Assembly: GCA_036446455.1 (NCBI GenBank)
Contig: JAZFSZ010000097.1
Coordinates: 1 to 16,308 of the forward strand
From: JAZFSZ01 sp036446455
GTDB lineage: Bacteria > Pseudomonadota > Gammaproteobacteria > Acidiferrobacterales > JAJDNE01
Length of the DNA stretch: 16,308 bases
Reading direction: 5' to 3'
In this document: positions 1 through 6,477 of the stretch, piece after piece
How the letters are laid out: the number at the start of each line of letters is the position of its first letter
How positions within the stretch are numbered: the first letter of the stretch is position 1
Translations under genes and position numbers: made by a program
The notes under the pieces: model-generated
Seen by the model: only the letters and a program-made list of their open reading frames with translations
The model's database searches: none
What the model was told of the DNA's origin: nothing

Positions 1-189
1 CATATAACCAATACTGTGATTATAGGGTTTGGTTTCGACAAGCTTCTCTGTACCGCGATGAAGAAGTCCGATATGTGGATCGGCGCGCTCCACGACTTCA
101 CCATCCAGCTCCAGTACCAGACGCAACACTCCGTGCGCTGCCGGATGCTGCGGTCCAAAGTTCATGGTGTAGTTACGAATATCAGTCAC
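1..189 (-). CDS. nuoD: NADH-quinone oxidoreductase subunit D, N-terminal fragment (left edge cuts the gene)
   Basis: This is the first 63 codons of the 49-kDa subunit of respiratory complex I. It belongs to the peripheral arm and helps form the quinone-binding site next to NuoB. The translated end begins VTDIRNYTMNFGPQHPAAHG and continues through LRLVLELDGE and GLLHRGTEKL, all hallmarks of the NuoD family. The GTG start at 189-187 is chosen because family members begin M-x-(D/E)-IRNYT at exactly this point; the internal ATG eight codons on would remove conserved residues. The gene overlaps the end of nuoC by 8 nt, which suggests translational coupling. nuoC and nuoD are separate here, unlike the fused nuoCD of E. 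coli and Pseudomonas. The rest of the gene lies outside the window. Confidence 0.96.
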   Translation of the reverse strand, partial: MTDIRNYTMNFGPQHPAAHGVLRLVLELDGEVVERADPHIGLLHRGTEKLVETKPYNHSIGYM

Positions 190-784
190 CGAAGCCTTCC
201 TCTCTGATAATACGCCGCGACAGCGAGCGCGGCTCAATGCTGACCGGCTCATAGACAACACGGCGTTTACGTTCATCGTAACGCATTTCTACATTACCGC
301 TGATGGGAAAATCCTTGCGGAAGGGGTGACCGATAAAACCGTAATCGGTGAGCAGTCGGCGCAGGTCCGGATGGCCATCAAAAATAATTCCGAACAGATC
401 AAAGGCCTCACGCTCGTACCAGTTGGCGCTGTTCCAGACAGACACCACCGAACCCAGCATAGGCATGTCGCCGTCTACGAAAGTGCGTACACGAACACGG
501 CTGTTGTGGTGAATCGACAGCAAATGATACACGACGGCAAATCGCGGACCTACGCGCTTTTCACCACGGGCCTCTTTACGCCAGGTCAGGTAGTCGACAC
601 CGCACAGATCAATCAATATTTCGAAGTTGCAGTCAGCGTCGTCGCGGAGGAAGAAACACAGATCAACGATCCTGGCTTTGTCAGCTTCCAGCGTCAACTC
701 ACCGTGCGTTTCACTCACAGCAGTGATTGCATCGCCAAACTTTTCCTTCACGCGCGCTGATACTGTTTTCAATCTGGAAGACAT
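182..784 (-). CDS. nuoC: NADH-quinone oxidoreductase subunit C
   Basis: The 200-residue protein is the 30-kDa subunit of complex I, a cofactor-free part of the peripheral arm that packs against NuoD, NuoB and NuoI. The family signature is intact: EREAFDLFGI at about residues 124-133, GHPDLRRLLTDYGF at about 137-150, and GHPFRKDFP at about 152-160. The C-terminal YEPVSIEPR segment is also typical. Length is normal for a stand-alone NuoC. Its start lies 14 bp after the nuoB stop with only a weak purine stretch upstream, so it is probably translated by coupling to nuoB. It overlaps nuoD by 8 nt. Identification is secure. Confidence 0.97.
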   Translation of the reverse strand: MSSRLKTVSARVKEKFGDAITAVSETHGELTLEADKARIVDLCFFLRDDADCNFEILIDLCGVDYLTWRKEARGEKRVGPRFAVVYHLLSIHHNSRVRVRTFVDGDMPMLGSVVSVWNSANWYEREAFDLFGIIFDGHPDLRRLLTDYGFIGHPFRKDFPISGNVEMRYDERKRRVVYEPVSIEPRSLSRRIIREEGFGD

Positions 785-798
785 TTAAAAATTCTTGG

Positions 799-1275
799 TT
801 AACGAGCGATGGTATTGGTGCGACGGATCTTTTTCTGCAGTTGCAAAATACCGTACAACAAGGCTTCCGCCGTCGGCGGGCAACCGGGGACATAGACATC
901 CACCGGCACCACGCGATCGCAGCCGCGCACAACGGCATACGAGTAGTGGTAATAACCCCCACCATTGGCACACGAGCCCATAGAGATTACCCAGCGCGGT
1001 TCTGCCATCTGGTCGTACACCTTGCGCAATGCCGGTGCCATTTTATTGACTAGTGTTCCCGCAACGATCATTACATCCGACTGACGCGGGCTGGGTCGAA
1101 ACAGGATGCCGAAACGGTCGAGATCATAGCGTGCCGCACCAGCATGCATCATTTCTACCGCACAACAAGCAAGGCCAAAGGTCATGGGCCACATGGAGCC
1201 TGTACGTGTCCAGTTAATGACAGCGTCGAGCGACGTGGTCACAAACCCACGCTGTGTACTGGCCTCTAATCCCAT
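799..1275 (-). CDS. nuoB: NADH-quinone oxidoreductase subunit B (carries Fe-S cluster N2)
   Basis: The 158-residue protein is the complex I subunit holding the terminal 4Fe-4S cluster N2, which passes electrons to quinone. The four expected cysteine ligands are visible: the tandem pair in GLACCAVEM (Cys37, Cys38), Cys102 in SMGSCANGGG and Cys132 in VPGCPPTAEA. I chose the ATG at 1275-1273, not the ATG seven codons upstream (1296). It gives the usual NuoB N-terminus (MGLEASTQRGF), has an AAGGGGG ribosome-binding site about 8 nt upstream, and overlaps the nuoA end by 10 nt, not 31. The short length matches the alpha/beta/gamma type without the N-terminal extension of E. coli NuoB. Confidence 0.97.
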   Translation of the reverse strand: MGLEASTQRGFVTTSLDAVINWTRTGSMWPMTFGLACCAVEMMHAGAARYDLDRFGILFRPSPRQSDVMIVAGTLVNKMAPALRKVYDQMAEPRWVISMGSCANGGGYYHYSYAVVRGCDRVVPVDVYVPGCPPTAEALLYGILQLQKKIRRTNTIAR

Positions 1276-1622
1276 TCCAGTGCCCCCTTCTTCCATTCAT
1301 AGATGAATCCGATCACCAGAACACCCAGGAACACCATCATCGCCACAAATCCGACCAAGCCGATGTCCTGCAATACAACGGCCCAGGGAAACAGAAAGGC
1401 AATCTCGAGATCAAAAATAATAAACAGAATGGCAACAAGGTAATAACGCACATCAAATTTCATGCGTGAATCCTCGAATGCTTCAAACCCACATTCGTAG
1501 GGAGAATTCTTCTCATCATAGGGATTGCTGGGAGACACCATACTTCCCATTGCCAGCATCACGATACTGAGACCAATTGCAATGGCAACAAAAATCAATA
1601 TGGGTAGGTAGCCTTCTAACAT
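1266..1622 (-). CDS. nuoA: NADH-quinone oxidoreductase subunit A
   Basis: This 118-residue membrane subunit of complex I lies at the junction of the membrane and peripheral arms. Three hydrophobic helices are visible at about residues 6-28, 60-82 and 87-108. The loop between the first two carries the family motif with PYECGFEAFEDSR (Cys44) that lines the quinone channel. The conserved FDLEIAFLFPW segment, with Asp71 and Glu73, follows in helix 2. It is the first gene of the nuo operon. A candidate promoter lies about 100 bp upstream, and the ribosome-binding site is weak (GGGCGAG). The nuoB start overlaps its end. Confidence 0.97.
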   Translation of the reverse strand: MLEGYLPILIFVAIAIGLSIVMLAMGSMVSPSNPYDEKNSPYECGFEAFEDSRMKFDVRYYLVAILFIIFDLEIAFLFPWAVVLQDIGLVGFVAMMVFLGVLVIGFIYEWKKGALEWD

Positions 1623-1724
1623 GCTCGCCCGCTCGTTTAATGCTGGTTATAAGCAGTTCTCATCATAATTGCTGCTCTATTGTCTATTATGTGCAACTAA
1701 TCAGGCTGCTTTATAGGGTCGAGC

Positions 1725-1754
1725 AGTCTAGGCTTTGGGGCGGTTAAAAGTCAA
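1725..1754 (-). promoter_or_regulatory. candidate sigma-70 promoter of the nuo operon
   Basis: On the minus strand TTGACT (1754-1749) and TAGACT (1730-1725) are separated by 18 bp. They match the consensus at 5 of 6 and 4 of 6 positions. Transcription would start near 1718, leaving a leader of about 95 nt before nuoA. This is read by eye only. A nearby CTATAAAG (about 1717-1710) is a possible alternative -10. Confidence 0.45.
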
Positions 1755-1842
1755 GCGGGAAACCATCACACTTTCTGTTATTAATTAATAGCTTACATAA
1801 GTTTCTATGGGCATAAAAAATGCCTATCGACAACAAAGGTTG

Positions 1843-1879
1843 ACACAATGACTTGTGTTTATACATTGACAAATTGTCA
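1843..1879. promoter_or_regulatory. pair of inverted repeats upstream of the nuo promoter
   Basis: Two dyads stand side by side: ACACAA-TGAC-TTGTGT (1843-1858) and TGACAA-A-TTGTCA (1867-1879). Both are perfect, and each is preceded by or starts within a TTGACA copy, the two copies being 26 bp apart. They lie about 90-125 bp upstream of the candidate nuo -35 box. Such tandem dyads could be operators, but the regulator cannot be named and they do not match an FNR box (TTGAT-N4-ATCAA). Confidence 0.35.
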
Positions 1880-1946
1880 CGCGAAAAACATTGTTACAGG
1901 CGCAATCTGACGAATGCGATGCTAGTCAGTGTGACAGCAAGGAAGT

Positions 1947-2031
1947 TGGTGCCGAAGGCGGGAGTCGAACCCGCACAGCTCGCGCCACTGCCCCCTCAAG
2001 ACAGCGTGTCTACCAGTTCCACCACTTCGGC
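1947..2031 (-). tRNA. tRNA-Leu, anticodon GAG (reads CUC and CUU)
   Basis: The 85-nt sequence folds into a class II tRNA. The acceptor arms GCCGAAG and CTTCGGC pair, and the anticodon stem CTGTC/GGCAG encloses the loop TTGAGGG, placing GAG (1997-1995) at positions 34-36. A long variable arm follows, then the T-arm GCGGG-TTCGACT-CCCGC. The 3' ACCA, including the CCA end, is encoded in the DNA. It lies only 25 bp after the secG stop, as leuU does in E. coli, so it is probably co-transcribed with tpiA-secG and cut out by processing. No promoter of its own fits in that gap. Confidence 0.97.
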
Positions 2032-2056
2032 AATCAATGGGCCAGACAAGGCCTGT

Positions 2057-2413
2057 TTACTTGGGCACCTCTGGCACCTTTGGTTTTTTCGGTGTGCTGT
2101 CCGGTATGGCAGGTACCGTCTTTTCAGGGACGGGCTGCTCAGTGACAGATTCCGTTGCGCTCCTGGGCTCAACACGCTTGGCCGAAATAAATGCCAGCGC
2201 CACCGTAACGGCAAAAAACACAATTGCCAGCCCGGCGGTCAGCCGTGATAAAAAGGTGGCCGAACCCTGGCTGCCGAAAAGGGTATCAGACCCTCCTCCT
2301 CCTCCGCCACCGAAAGCAGCGCCGGCATCGGCACCCTTTCCGCGCTGCAACAAAATCAGACCAATTAGTGAAAACGAATTAACAATAAGAATAGCTATCA
2401 GTATGTCACGCAT
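2057..2413 (-). CDS. secG: preprotein translocase subunit SecG
   Basis: The 118-residue inner-membrane protein is the small accessory subunit of the SecYEG export channel. It has two transmembrane helices, at about residues 3-22 and 55-76. The conserved cytoplasmic loop between them contains LLQRGKGADAGAAFGGG and then DTLFGSQGSATFLSRLT. The loop has seven glycines in a row, encoded partly by GGA repeats, and is longer and more glycine-rich than in E. coli SecG. A charged, proline-rich C-terminal tail (about residues 80-118) ends in a PKKPKVPEVPK-like run, which is typical of these variable tails. The gene starts 19 bp after tpiA, with AGGT about 9 nt before its ATG, and is followed by tRNA-Leu. 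Confidence 0.95.
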   Translation of the reverse strand: MRDILIAILIVNSFSLIGLILLQRGKGADAGAAFGGGGGGGSDTLFGSQGSATFLSRLTAGLAIVFFAVTVALAFISAKRVEPRSATESVTEQPVPEKTVPAIPDSTPKKPKVPEVPK

Positions 2414-2432
2414 GGTTTGTTACCTGGTCCGT

Positions 2433-3185
2433 TTAGTTGGCAGCCGTGCAGATGCCTAGAAAATCTGCAGCCTTCAGGGAAGCGCCGCCGATCAAGCCGC
2501 CATCGATATCCGGTTGTTCGATCAACTCTTTTGCGTTCTCCGGTTTCATACTGCCACCATAAACAATACGGCAATTGGCGGCGATGCCGGCATCCAGCAC
2601 GGCCAGTTTATTGCGAATGAACTTGTGCGCATCCTGGGCCTGTTCTTTGGTTGCAGTTTTGCCAGTACCAATTGCCCACACGGGCTCATAGGCAATAACC
2701 GCATTCTTGAATACATTGATATCAAGGTTTTCCAATACTGCATCGAGTTGGCGTGCAACTATTTCTTCGGTCTCGCCGGATTCACGTTCTTCCAGTGTTT
2801 CACCGACACAAAGAATCGGTATCAGGTTGTACTCCTGGGCCGCCTCAAACTTGCGTGCAACCAGGTCGTCGTCCTCACCATAAGACGACCGGCGCTCGGA
2901 GTGGCCAACAATCACATAGGTACAACCGGCATCTCTCAGCATTGGGCCGGATATCTCGCCGGTATAAGCACCGGCGCTATGGTAGTCCAGGTTCTGGCCG
3001 CCAAACTTCACACCACTACCCGAGAGCTTTTCCGCTACCAGCGGTATCAGGATCGCCGGTGGGCAAACCACCACCTCGGCTTTTTGCACATTACCCATCC
3101 CCGCAACGATACCTTCCAGCAGCGCAGCGGACTCCTCATAGCTACCATTCATTTTCCAGTTCCCGGCTACCAGTGGCTGACGCAT
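2433..3185 (-). CDS. tpiA: triosephosphate isomerase
   Basis: The 250-residue enzyme interconverts dihydroxyacetone phosphate and glyceraldehyde 3-phosphate in glycolysis, gluconeogenesis and the Calvin cycle. All catalytic residues are in place: Asn9 and Lys11 in AGNWKMNG, His95 in VIVGHSERR, and Glu167 in IAYEPVWAIGTGKTA, where the flexible loop 6 follows the glutamate. The phosphate-binding YGGS and GGLIGGASL segments are near the C-terminus. Length is standard. The ATG has a strong GAGGAG ribosome-binding site 6 nt upstream. secG follows after 19 bp, suggesting one transcript. In many relatives tpiA comes directly after glmM; here about 3.9 kb of other DNA separates them. Confidence 0.98.
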   Translation of the reverse strand: MRQPLVAGNWKMNGSYEESAALLEGIVAGMGNVQKAEVVVCPPAILIPLVAEKLSGSGVKFGGQNLDYHSAGAYTGEISGPMLRDAGCTYVIVGHSERRSSYGEDDDLVARKFEAAQEYNLIPILCVGETLEERESGETEEIVARQLDAVLENLDINVFKNAVIAYEPVWAIGTGKTATKEQAQDAHKFIRNKLAVLDAGIAANCRIVYGGSMKPENAKELIEQPDIDGGLIGGASLKAADFLGICTAAN

Positions 3186-3188
3186 GGT

Positions 3189-3347
3189 TTACTCCTCGGA
3201 TATTATGATTTTCAATTTAAAAGCGGGCGCGATGTTACCGGGCCAGACGGTTTTTCGCAATTCGCCACCCGCCGAACCCGTCCGGGCGACGATACGAACT
3301 GCCACCACTGCGCCTCCTATGCAAGTTGAATCGGAGCTATTCATCAT
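3189..3347 (-). CDS. possible 52-residue leader ORF ending in the tpiA ribosome-binding site
   Basis: On the minus strand an open frame starts with two ATG codons (3347-3342), preceded by AGGA 5 nt upstream. It encodes 52 residues (MMNSSDSTCIGGAVVAVRIV and onward, ending ..KIIISEE). Its TAA stop (3191-3189) abuts the GAGGAG Shine-Dalgarno of tpiA and lies 3 nt before the tpiA ATG. This geometry would allow translational coupling. I recognise no protein family and see no clear coding bias, so it may be chance. The rest of the 222-bp spacer between the LysR gene and tpiA must hold any tpiA promoter, but I see no convincing one. Confidence 0.3.
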   Translation of the reverse strand: MMNSSDSTCIGGAVVAVRIVARTGSAGGELRKTVWPGNIAPAFKLKIIISEE

Positions 3348-3407
3348 CTTTATCCTGATTTACACTGGATAAACTGCTCTGCGGATCCATCCAGGCAAGC
3401 GGTTTTG

Positions 3408-4307
3408 CTAGTGAGATTCTCTCAGCAATGCAATAAAGGCCTCCGCAACGGGATGCTCCAAGTTGGCACGATTACGGGCAATCCACAGTGTTCGCATGAT
3501 ACGGAAACCGGTTACTTTAATGTGAGATAGCTTGCCCTCATTGACCTCATCATAAACGGCAAACTGGGGCATAAAACTGACATGGCGACCGCGCCCAAGG
3601 ATATCGATAATGGCTTCGGTTGATCCCAGCTCAAAAGCGCTATTGAGATGTTCGATACCGATATTGCGCAGCGCCGCCTGCATGTCACCACGCACGGATG
3701 ATGTTTTTTCACGCAATACATAGCTGAGCTTAGGCAGCTCTTCCACTGGCAGCAGATCCGTTCCCGCCAATGTATGGTTTGCGCCGCACACCAGCCACAA
3801 CTCATCGTCCATCCACTTTTGCACCAGAATATCGGGGTGGTCAGGGGCATTTTCGAGCAGCGCCAGTTCGGTTTGACCTGTGGCAAGGCGAATTTGTATC
3901 TGTCGGCTGTAGGCCAGACGGGAGTCGATCTGGTAATCCGGATATTTTTCGGAGAAGCGCAACATCAGGTCAGGCAGGAAACGCTCACCGATCGCGTGCG
4001 TCACCTCCAGGCTCATGCGTGTTTTGCCCTGCACGAGACTCTGCAGTTCACCTTGTAGCGCCAGGTTCCGGTCAAGCGTTTGTATGGCGAACAGATAGAC
4101 CTTCTTACCCGCCTCCGTCAGACGCAGACGCCCTCCCACACGCTCGGTCAGTTTCATCCTGTAGGCGATTTCCAGTGAACGCAGGCGTTTGGTCACCGCA
4201 GGCTGACCGATATTGAGCACCCTGGCGGCTTCATTGACACCACCTTTTTCGATAACTGCCCTCAAGGCGGCCAGTGAACTAATGTCCGGAAGATTCTGAT
4301 ATTCCAT
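3408..4307 (-). CDS. LysR-type transcriptional regulator, divergent from the SulP transporter gene
   Basis: The 299-residue protein is a LysR-family activator or repressor. The N-terminal winged helix-turn-helix spans about residues 8-65: LAALRAVIEKGGVNEAARVL then GQPAVTKRLRSLE and the wing LTEAGKKVY. It is followed by a linker helix and a type-2 periplasmic-binding-like effector domain (about 85-295). The effector is not predictable from sequence; the fold is shared by CysB- and CbbR-type proteins. I use the ATG at 4307 because homologues begin close to the HTH. A TTG at 4325 would add six residues. Neither start has a clear ribosome-binding site. The divergent layout with the transporter at 4686, and a dyad at the intergenic boundary, suggest that it controls that transporter and itself. 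Confidence 0.93.
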   Translation of the reverse strand: MEYQNLPDISSLAALRAVIEKGGVNEAARVLNIGQPAVTKRLRSLEIAYRMKLTERVGGRLRLTEAGKKVYLFAIQTLDRNLALQGELQSLVQGKTRMSLEVTHAIGERFLPDLMLRFSEKYPDYQIDSRLAYSRQIQIRLATGQTELALLENAPDHPDILVQKWMDDELWLVCGANHTLAGTDLLPVEELPKLSYVLREKTSSVRGDMQAALRNIGIEHLNSAFELGSTEAIIDILGRGRHVSFMPQFAVYDEVNEGKLSHIKVTGFRIMRTLWIARNRANLEHPVAEAFIALLRESH

Positions 4308-4685
4308 ATAAGAATATGATACCAAAAATGTTCATTGGTTTTTAACTTAATATCATCCTATTATCAGCGCTGGATCGACATAACATATTGTCTTATAAAG
4401 ATTTGACCAAGTAGTCTCGAATACCGATTTAAATCCATCAAGAACATCAACAGCTTATTCTTTTCCTTTGTGGAATGTGGAGCTGGTGCATGTTTAATCC
4501 TGTGGCGGCAATCACCTGTTGGCACGATAGCAACCTGCCATGGCTTCTGCCGCGGTGGCCGGAGTCACCAAACACGTTTAGCGCCGGCGGATGACAATCG
4601 GTTTGACGAGTACGTCCTGTTAACAGAATGCCAGCGTGTAGTTGGTATTAGTCAATAAAATGCTTGCCCGAGGTACCGTATCAAG
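4308..4685. promoter_or_regulatory. divergent intergenic region between the LysR and SulP genes
   Basis: This is a 378-bp gene-free stretch. The LysR-proximal 130 bp are AT-rich and hold the dyad, the GATAAT box for the minus strand, and TTGACC (4404-4409) with a poor -10 for the plus strand. The SulP-proximal 200 bp are more GC-rich and include palindromic GCCATGGC and CCGCGG words. No strong consensus promoter for the transporter is visible, which fits activator-dependent expression. A 62-codon plus-strand frame here (4470-4658) has no ribosome-binding site or recognisable product. Confidence 0.55.
4316..4356. promoter_or_regulatory. nested dyad, candidate operator of the LysR regulator
   Basis: ACCAA (4321-4325) and TTGGT (4335-4339) form a perfect inverted repeat with a 9-bp spacer. 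It sits inside a wider ATGATA (4316-4321) / TATCAT (4351-4356) pair. It lies directly upstream of the LysR ATG and just below a GATAAT -10-like box on the minus strand (4365-4360). Binding here would fit the autorepression usual for LysR-type regulators. Regulator and site are linked only by position. Confidence 0.4.
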
Positions 4686-6392
4686 ATGCAGATTTTTCAT
4701 GGCCTTCACTTCAACAATATTCGAGGTGACATTTATGGAGGGCTCACCACTGCCGTAGTTGCCTTGCCCCTCGCACTCGCCATGGGCGTGTCTTCCGGGG
4801 CTGGACCCATCGCCGGTATTTATGGCGCTATTTTTGTCGGCTTTTTCGCTGCCCTCTTTGGCGGCACACCGGCACAGGTCTCTGGCCCGACCGGCCCGAT
4901 GACGGTTGTTATGGCCGTTATTTTTACCCAATACACCACAATGTATCCGGACAATCTGCAACACGGTGTCGCCCTGGCCTTCACGGTGGTAATTATGGGC
5001 GGCCTGCTGCAAATACTGTTTGGTATTCTCAAGCTGGGCCGGTTTATCAACCTGATCCCGCACCCGGTGGTCTCCGGTTTTATGAGCGGGATTGGCGTCA
5101 TTATCATTCTGCTGAATTTGGGCCCGCTATTTGGCCACCCGGCGATTCCCGGCCCGTTGGCTTCCGCCAAAGCATTGCCCATGATCCTGGATCATTCGGT
5201 CACCTCAGCGCTGATGATCGGCGGGCTGGCCCTGGCTATCGTTTATCTTTTACCGCGAAAGATTAATCGCCTCATCCCCTCGCCACTGCTGGCGCTCATC
5301 ATCGGCACACTAACGCTTTATTTCTGGCAGGGGGCTGACATAGCAGCTGTCACGGAGAACGGCAAAACACTCTACAAGATGGGCGAGGTGTCGGTACTGG
5401 GAAACATTCCTTTCGGTTTTCCGGTGCCACAGATGCCAGCGATCGAACTTTCCATACTGGTGAGTATGCTGAAATCAGCGCTCATTCTTGCGGCCCTGGG
5501 GAGCATCGACTCGTTACTGACATCTCTGGTAGCGGACAATGTGACGCGCACCTATCACGAATCGGATCGTGAACTGATCGGTCAGGGTATTGGCAATACC
5601 ATTGCCGGTTTGTTCGGTGCATTACCGGGTGCCGGCGCTACCATGCGAACCGTTGTCAATGTTCGCGCCGGCGGGCTGACACCGCTGTCGGGTGCGTTAC
5701 ATGCGATCGTACTACTGGCCATCGTACTGGGCGCCGGCACGGTGGCAGCATATATTCCCCATGCGGTATTGGCCGGTATTCTTGTGAAGGTCGGTACAGA
5801 TATTATTGACTGGGATTACCTGAAACGCATGCGCACAGCCCCGAAAGCGGGCATCGCCATTATGTTTACTGTATTTGGGTTGACAGTTTTTGTGGATCTC
5901 GTTACTGCAGTTGGCATCGGTATGATTATGTCTTCGTTCCTCTTCATGCAGCGCATGGTTGACCTGCAATTAAGCTCAATTACCGCCATTACATCTCCCG
6001 AAGAAGAATCGCCACTTTCAGACGAGGAGGCGAAAATTCTCAAGGAAGCCAACGGCCGTATTCTGCTTTTCCATATCTCCGGTCCGATGAGTTTTGGCGC
6101 TGCGAAAAGCACCGCACGGCGACTGGCCGGCTTTGACGAATATGATGTACTGGTACTGGATTTATCGGATGTGCCGCAGATCGATTTTACGTCCTGCCGG
6201 GCGCTGGAAGACATGTTGCATAATGCCTTGGATACGGGGCGCGACGCCTTTCTGGTGGGCTGCAAAAAGCAGGTACGGAGTATGCTCGAAAAACAGGGTG
6301 TCATCGACAAGGCCCTAAAGAACCGAATAGTGGCCAGACGCGTTAATGCCTTGAAGGAAGGTTTGCGATTGGTGTTGGAACGCAACGCTTAG
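4686..6392 (+). CDS. SulP-family anion transporter, BicA-like (probable Na+-dependent bicarbonate uptake)
   Basis: The 568-residue inner-membrane protein has the SulP/SLC26 plan: about 12-14 membrane segments (residues 15-425), then a cytoplasmic STAS domain (about 455-560) with the VPQIDFTSCRALEDM motif. It resembles cyanobacterial BicA from its first residues (MQI..HF.NIRGDI.GGLT) through GFFAALFGGTP, PTGPMTVVM, GFMSGIG, IDSLLTSLVAD, RELIGQG.GN and the VGTDIIDW segment. Thr69, Asp275 and Thr279 match by motif the BicA residues I recall as Thr69, Asp258 and Thr262, linked to sodium and bicarbonate transport. Compared with BicA, the residue before PTGP is Gly, not Glu. Sulfate or another anion remains possible. 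The ATG follows a GAGG 12 nt upstream. A divergent LysR gene probably controls it, and a strong terminator follows. Confidence 0.92.
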   Translation: MQIFHGLHFNNIRGDIYGGLTTAVVALPLALAMGVSSGAGPIAGIYGAIFVGFFAALFGGTPAQVSGPTGPMTVVMAVIFTQYTTMYPDNLQHGVALAFTVVIMGGLLQILFGILKLGRFINLIPHPVVSGFMSGIGVIIILLNLGPLFGHPAIPGPLASAKALPMILDHSVTSALMIGGLALAIVYLLPRKINRLIPSPLLALIIGTLTLYFWQGADIAAVTENGKTLYKMGEVSVLGNIPFGFPVPQMPAIELSILVSMLKSALILAALGSIDSLLTSLVADNVTRTYHESDRELIGQGIGNTIAGLFGALPGAGATMRTVVNVRAGGLTPLSGALHAIVLLAIVLGAGTVAAYIPHAVLAGILVKVGTDIIDWDYLKRMRTAPKAGIAIMFTVFGLTVFVDLVTAVGIGMIMSSFLFMQRMVDLQLSSITAITSPEEESPLSDEEAKILKEANGRILLFHISGPMSFGAAKSTARRLAGFDEYDVLVLDLSDVPQIDFTSCRALEDMLHNALDTGRDAFLVGCKKQVRSMLEKQGVIDKALKNRIVARRVNALKEGLRLVLERNA

Positions 6393-6413
6393 CCGTTTTA
6401 TCAGATTGGGAAC

Positions 6414-6445
6414 AAAACAGTGGCCGCATGTGCGGCCATTGTTTT
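6414..6445. terminator. strong two-way intrinsic terminator between the SulP gene and the small ORF
   Basis: A 14-bp stem (6414-6427 with 6432-6445) with one G-T pair closes an ATGT loop. The GC-rich core is TGGCCGC/GCGGCCA. On the plus strand the hairpin runs into GTTTTT; on the minus strand the flanking AAAAC gives the matching T-run. It lies 22 bp after the SulP stop and 33 bp after the stop of the convergent 77-residue ORF, so it can end both transcripts. Confidence 0.9.
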
Positions 6446-6455
6446 TAGTCAGGAA

Positions 6456-6476
6456 CCTGCCCTGTCGGGTGGCAGG
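6456..6476 (-). other. second short hairpin directly after the small ORF stop
   Basis: CCTGCC (6456-6461) and GGCAGG (6471-6476) form a 6-bp stem with a 9-nt loop. It lies one base past the stop codon of the minus-strand ORF and is not followed by a T-run. It may protect the transcript end or pause polymerase before the main terminator. Confidence 0.4.
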
Positions 6477-6477
6477 C

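Larger units (their letters stand above)
1623..1946. other. gene-free spacer between tRNA-Leu and nuoA
   Basis: This AT-rich stretch of about 324 bp holds the candidate nuo promoter and two neighbouring inverted repeats at 1843-1880 (listed separately). A short GGCAT/ATGCC hairpin around 1810-1823 has an A/T loop but no following T-run, so I do not call it a terminator. No open frame here looks coding. No convincing terminator follows the tRNA, so transcription from tpiA-secG-tRNA may read on into nuoA. Confidence 0.6.

Noticed and set aside
785..801. The 12-bp word AATTCTTGGTTA at the nuoB/nuoC junction and again at 11170-11181 in the ftsH start
   Set aside because: One copy spans a gene junction and the other is inside a conserved coding N-terminus, so the match is most likely chance.
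1810..1823. GGCAT/ATGCC hairpin as a terminator after tRNA-Leu
   Set aside because: Only five base pairs around an A/T loop, with no following T-run on either strand.
1853..2248. Plus- and minus-strand open frames running through the tRNA and secG (also 1891-2145 and 1996-2223)
   Set aside because: They cross a clearly folded tRNA-Leu gene and the secG tail in wrong frames.
2514..3329. 271-codon plus-strand open frame
   Set aside because: It lies antisense to tpiA, whose catalytic residues and ribosome-binding site are unmistakable; the translated frame resembles no protein.
4470..4658. 62-codon plus-strand frame upstream of the SulP gene
   Set aside because: No ribosome-binding site and no recognisable product; it occupies the regulatory spacer.
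5816..6385. 189-codon minus-strand frame inside the SulP gene
   Set aside because: Antisense shadow of the STAS domain coding sequence; Ser/Arg-rich composition typical of such shadows.
4686..6392. Annotation simply as a sulfate permease
   Set aside because: The similarity pattern is to BicA along the whole protein, and no sulfate-assimilation genes are nearby; sulfate remains an untested alternative, not the first choice.
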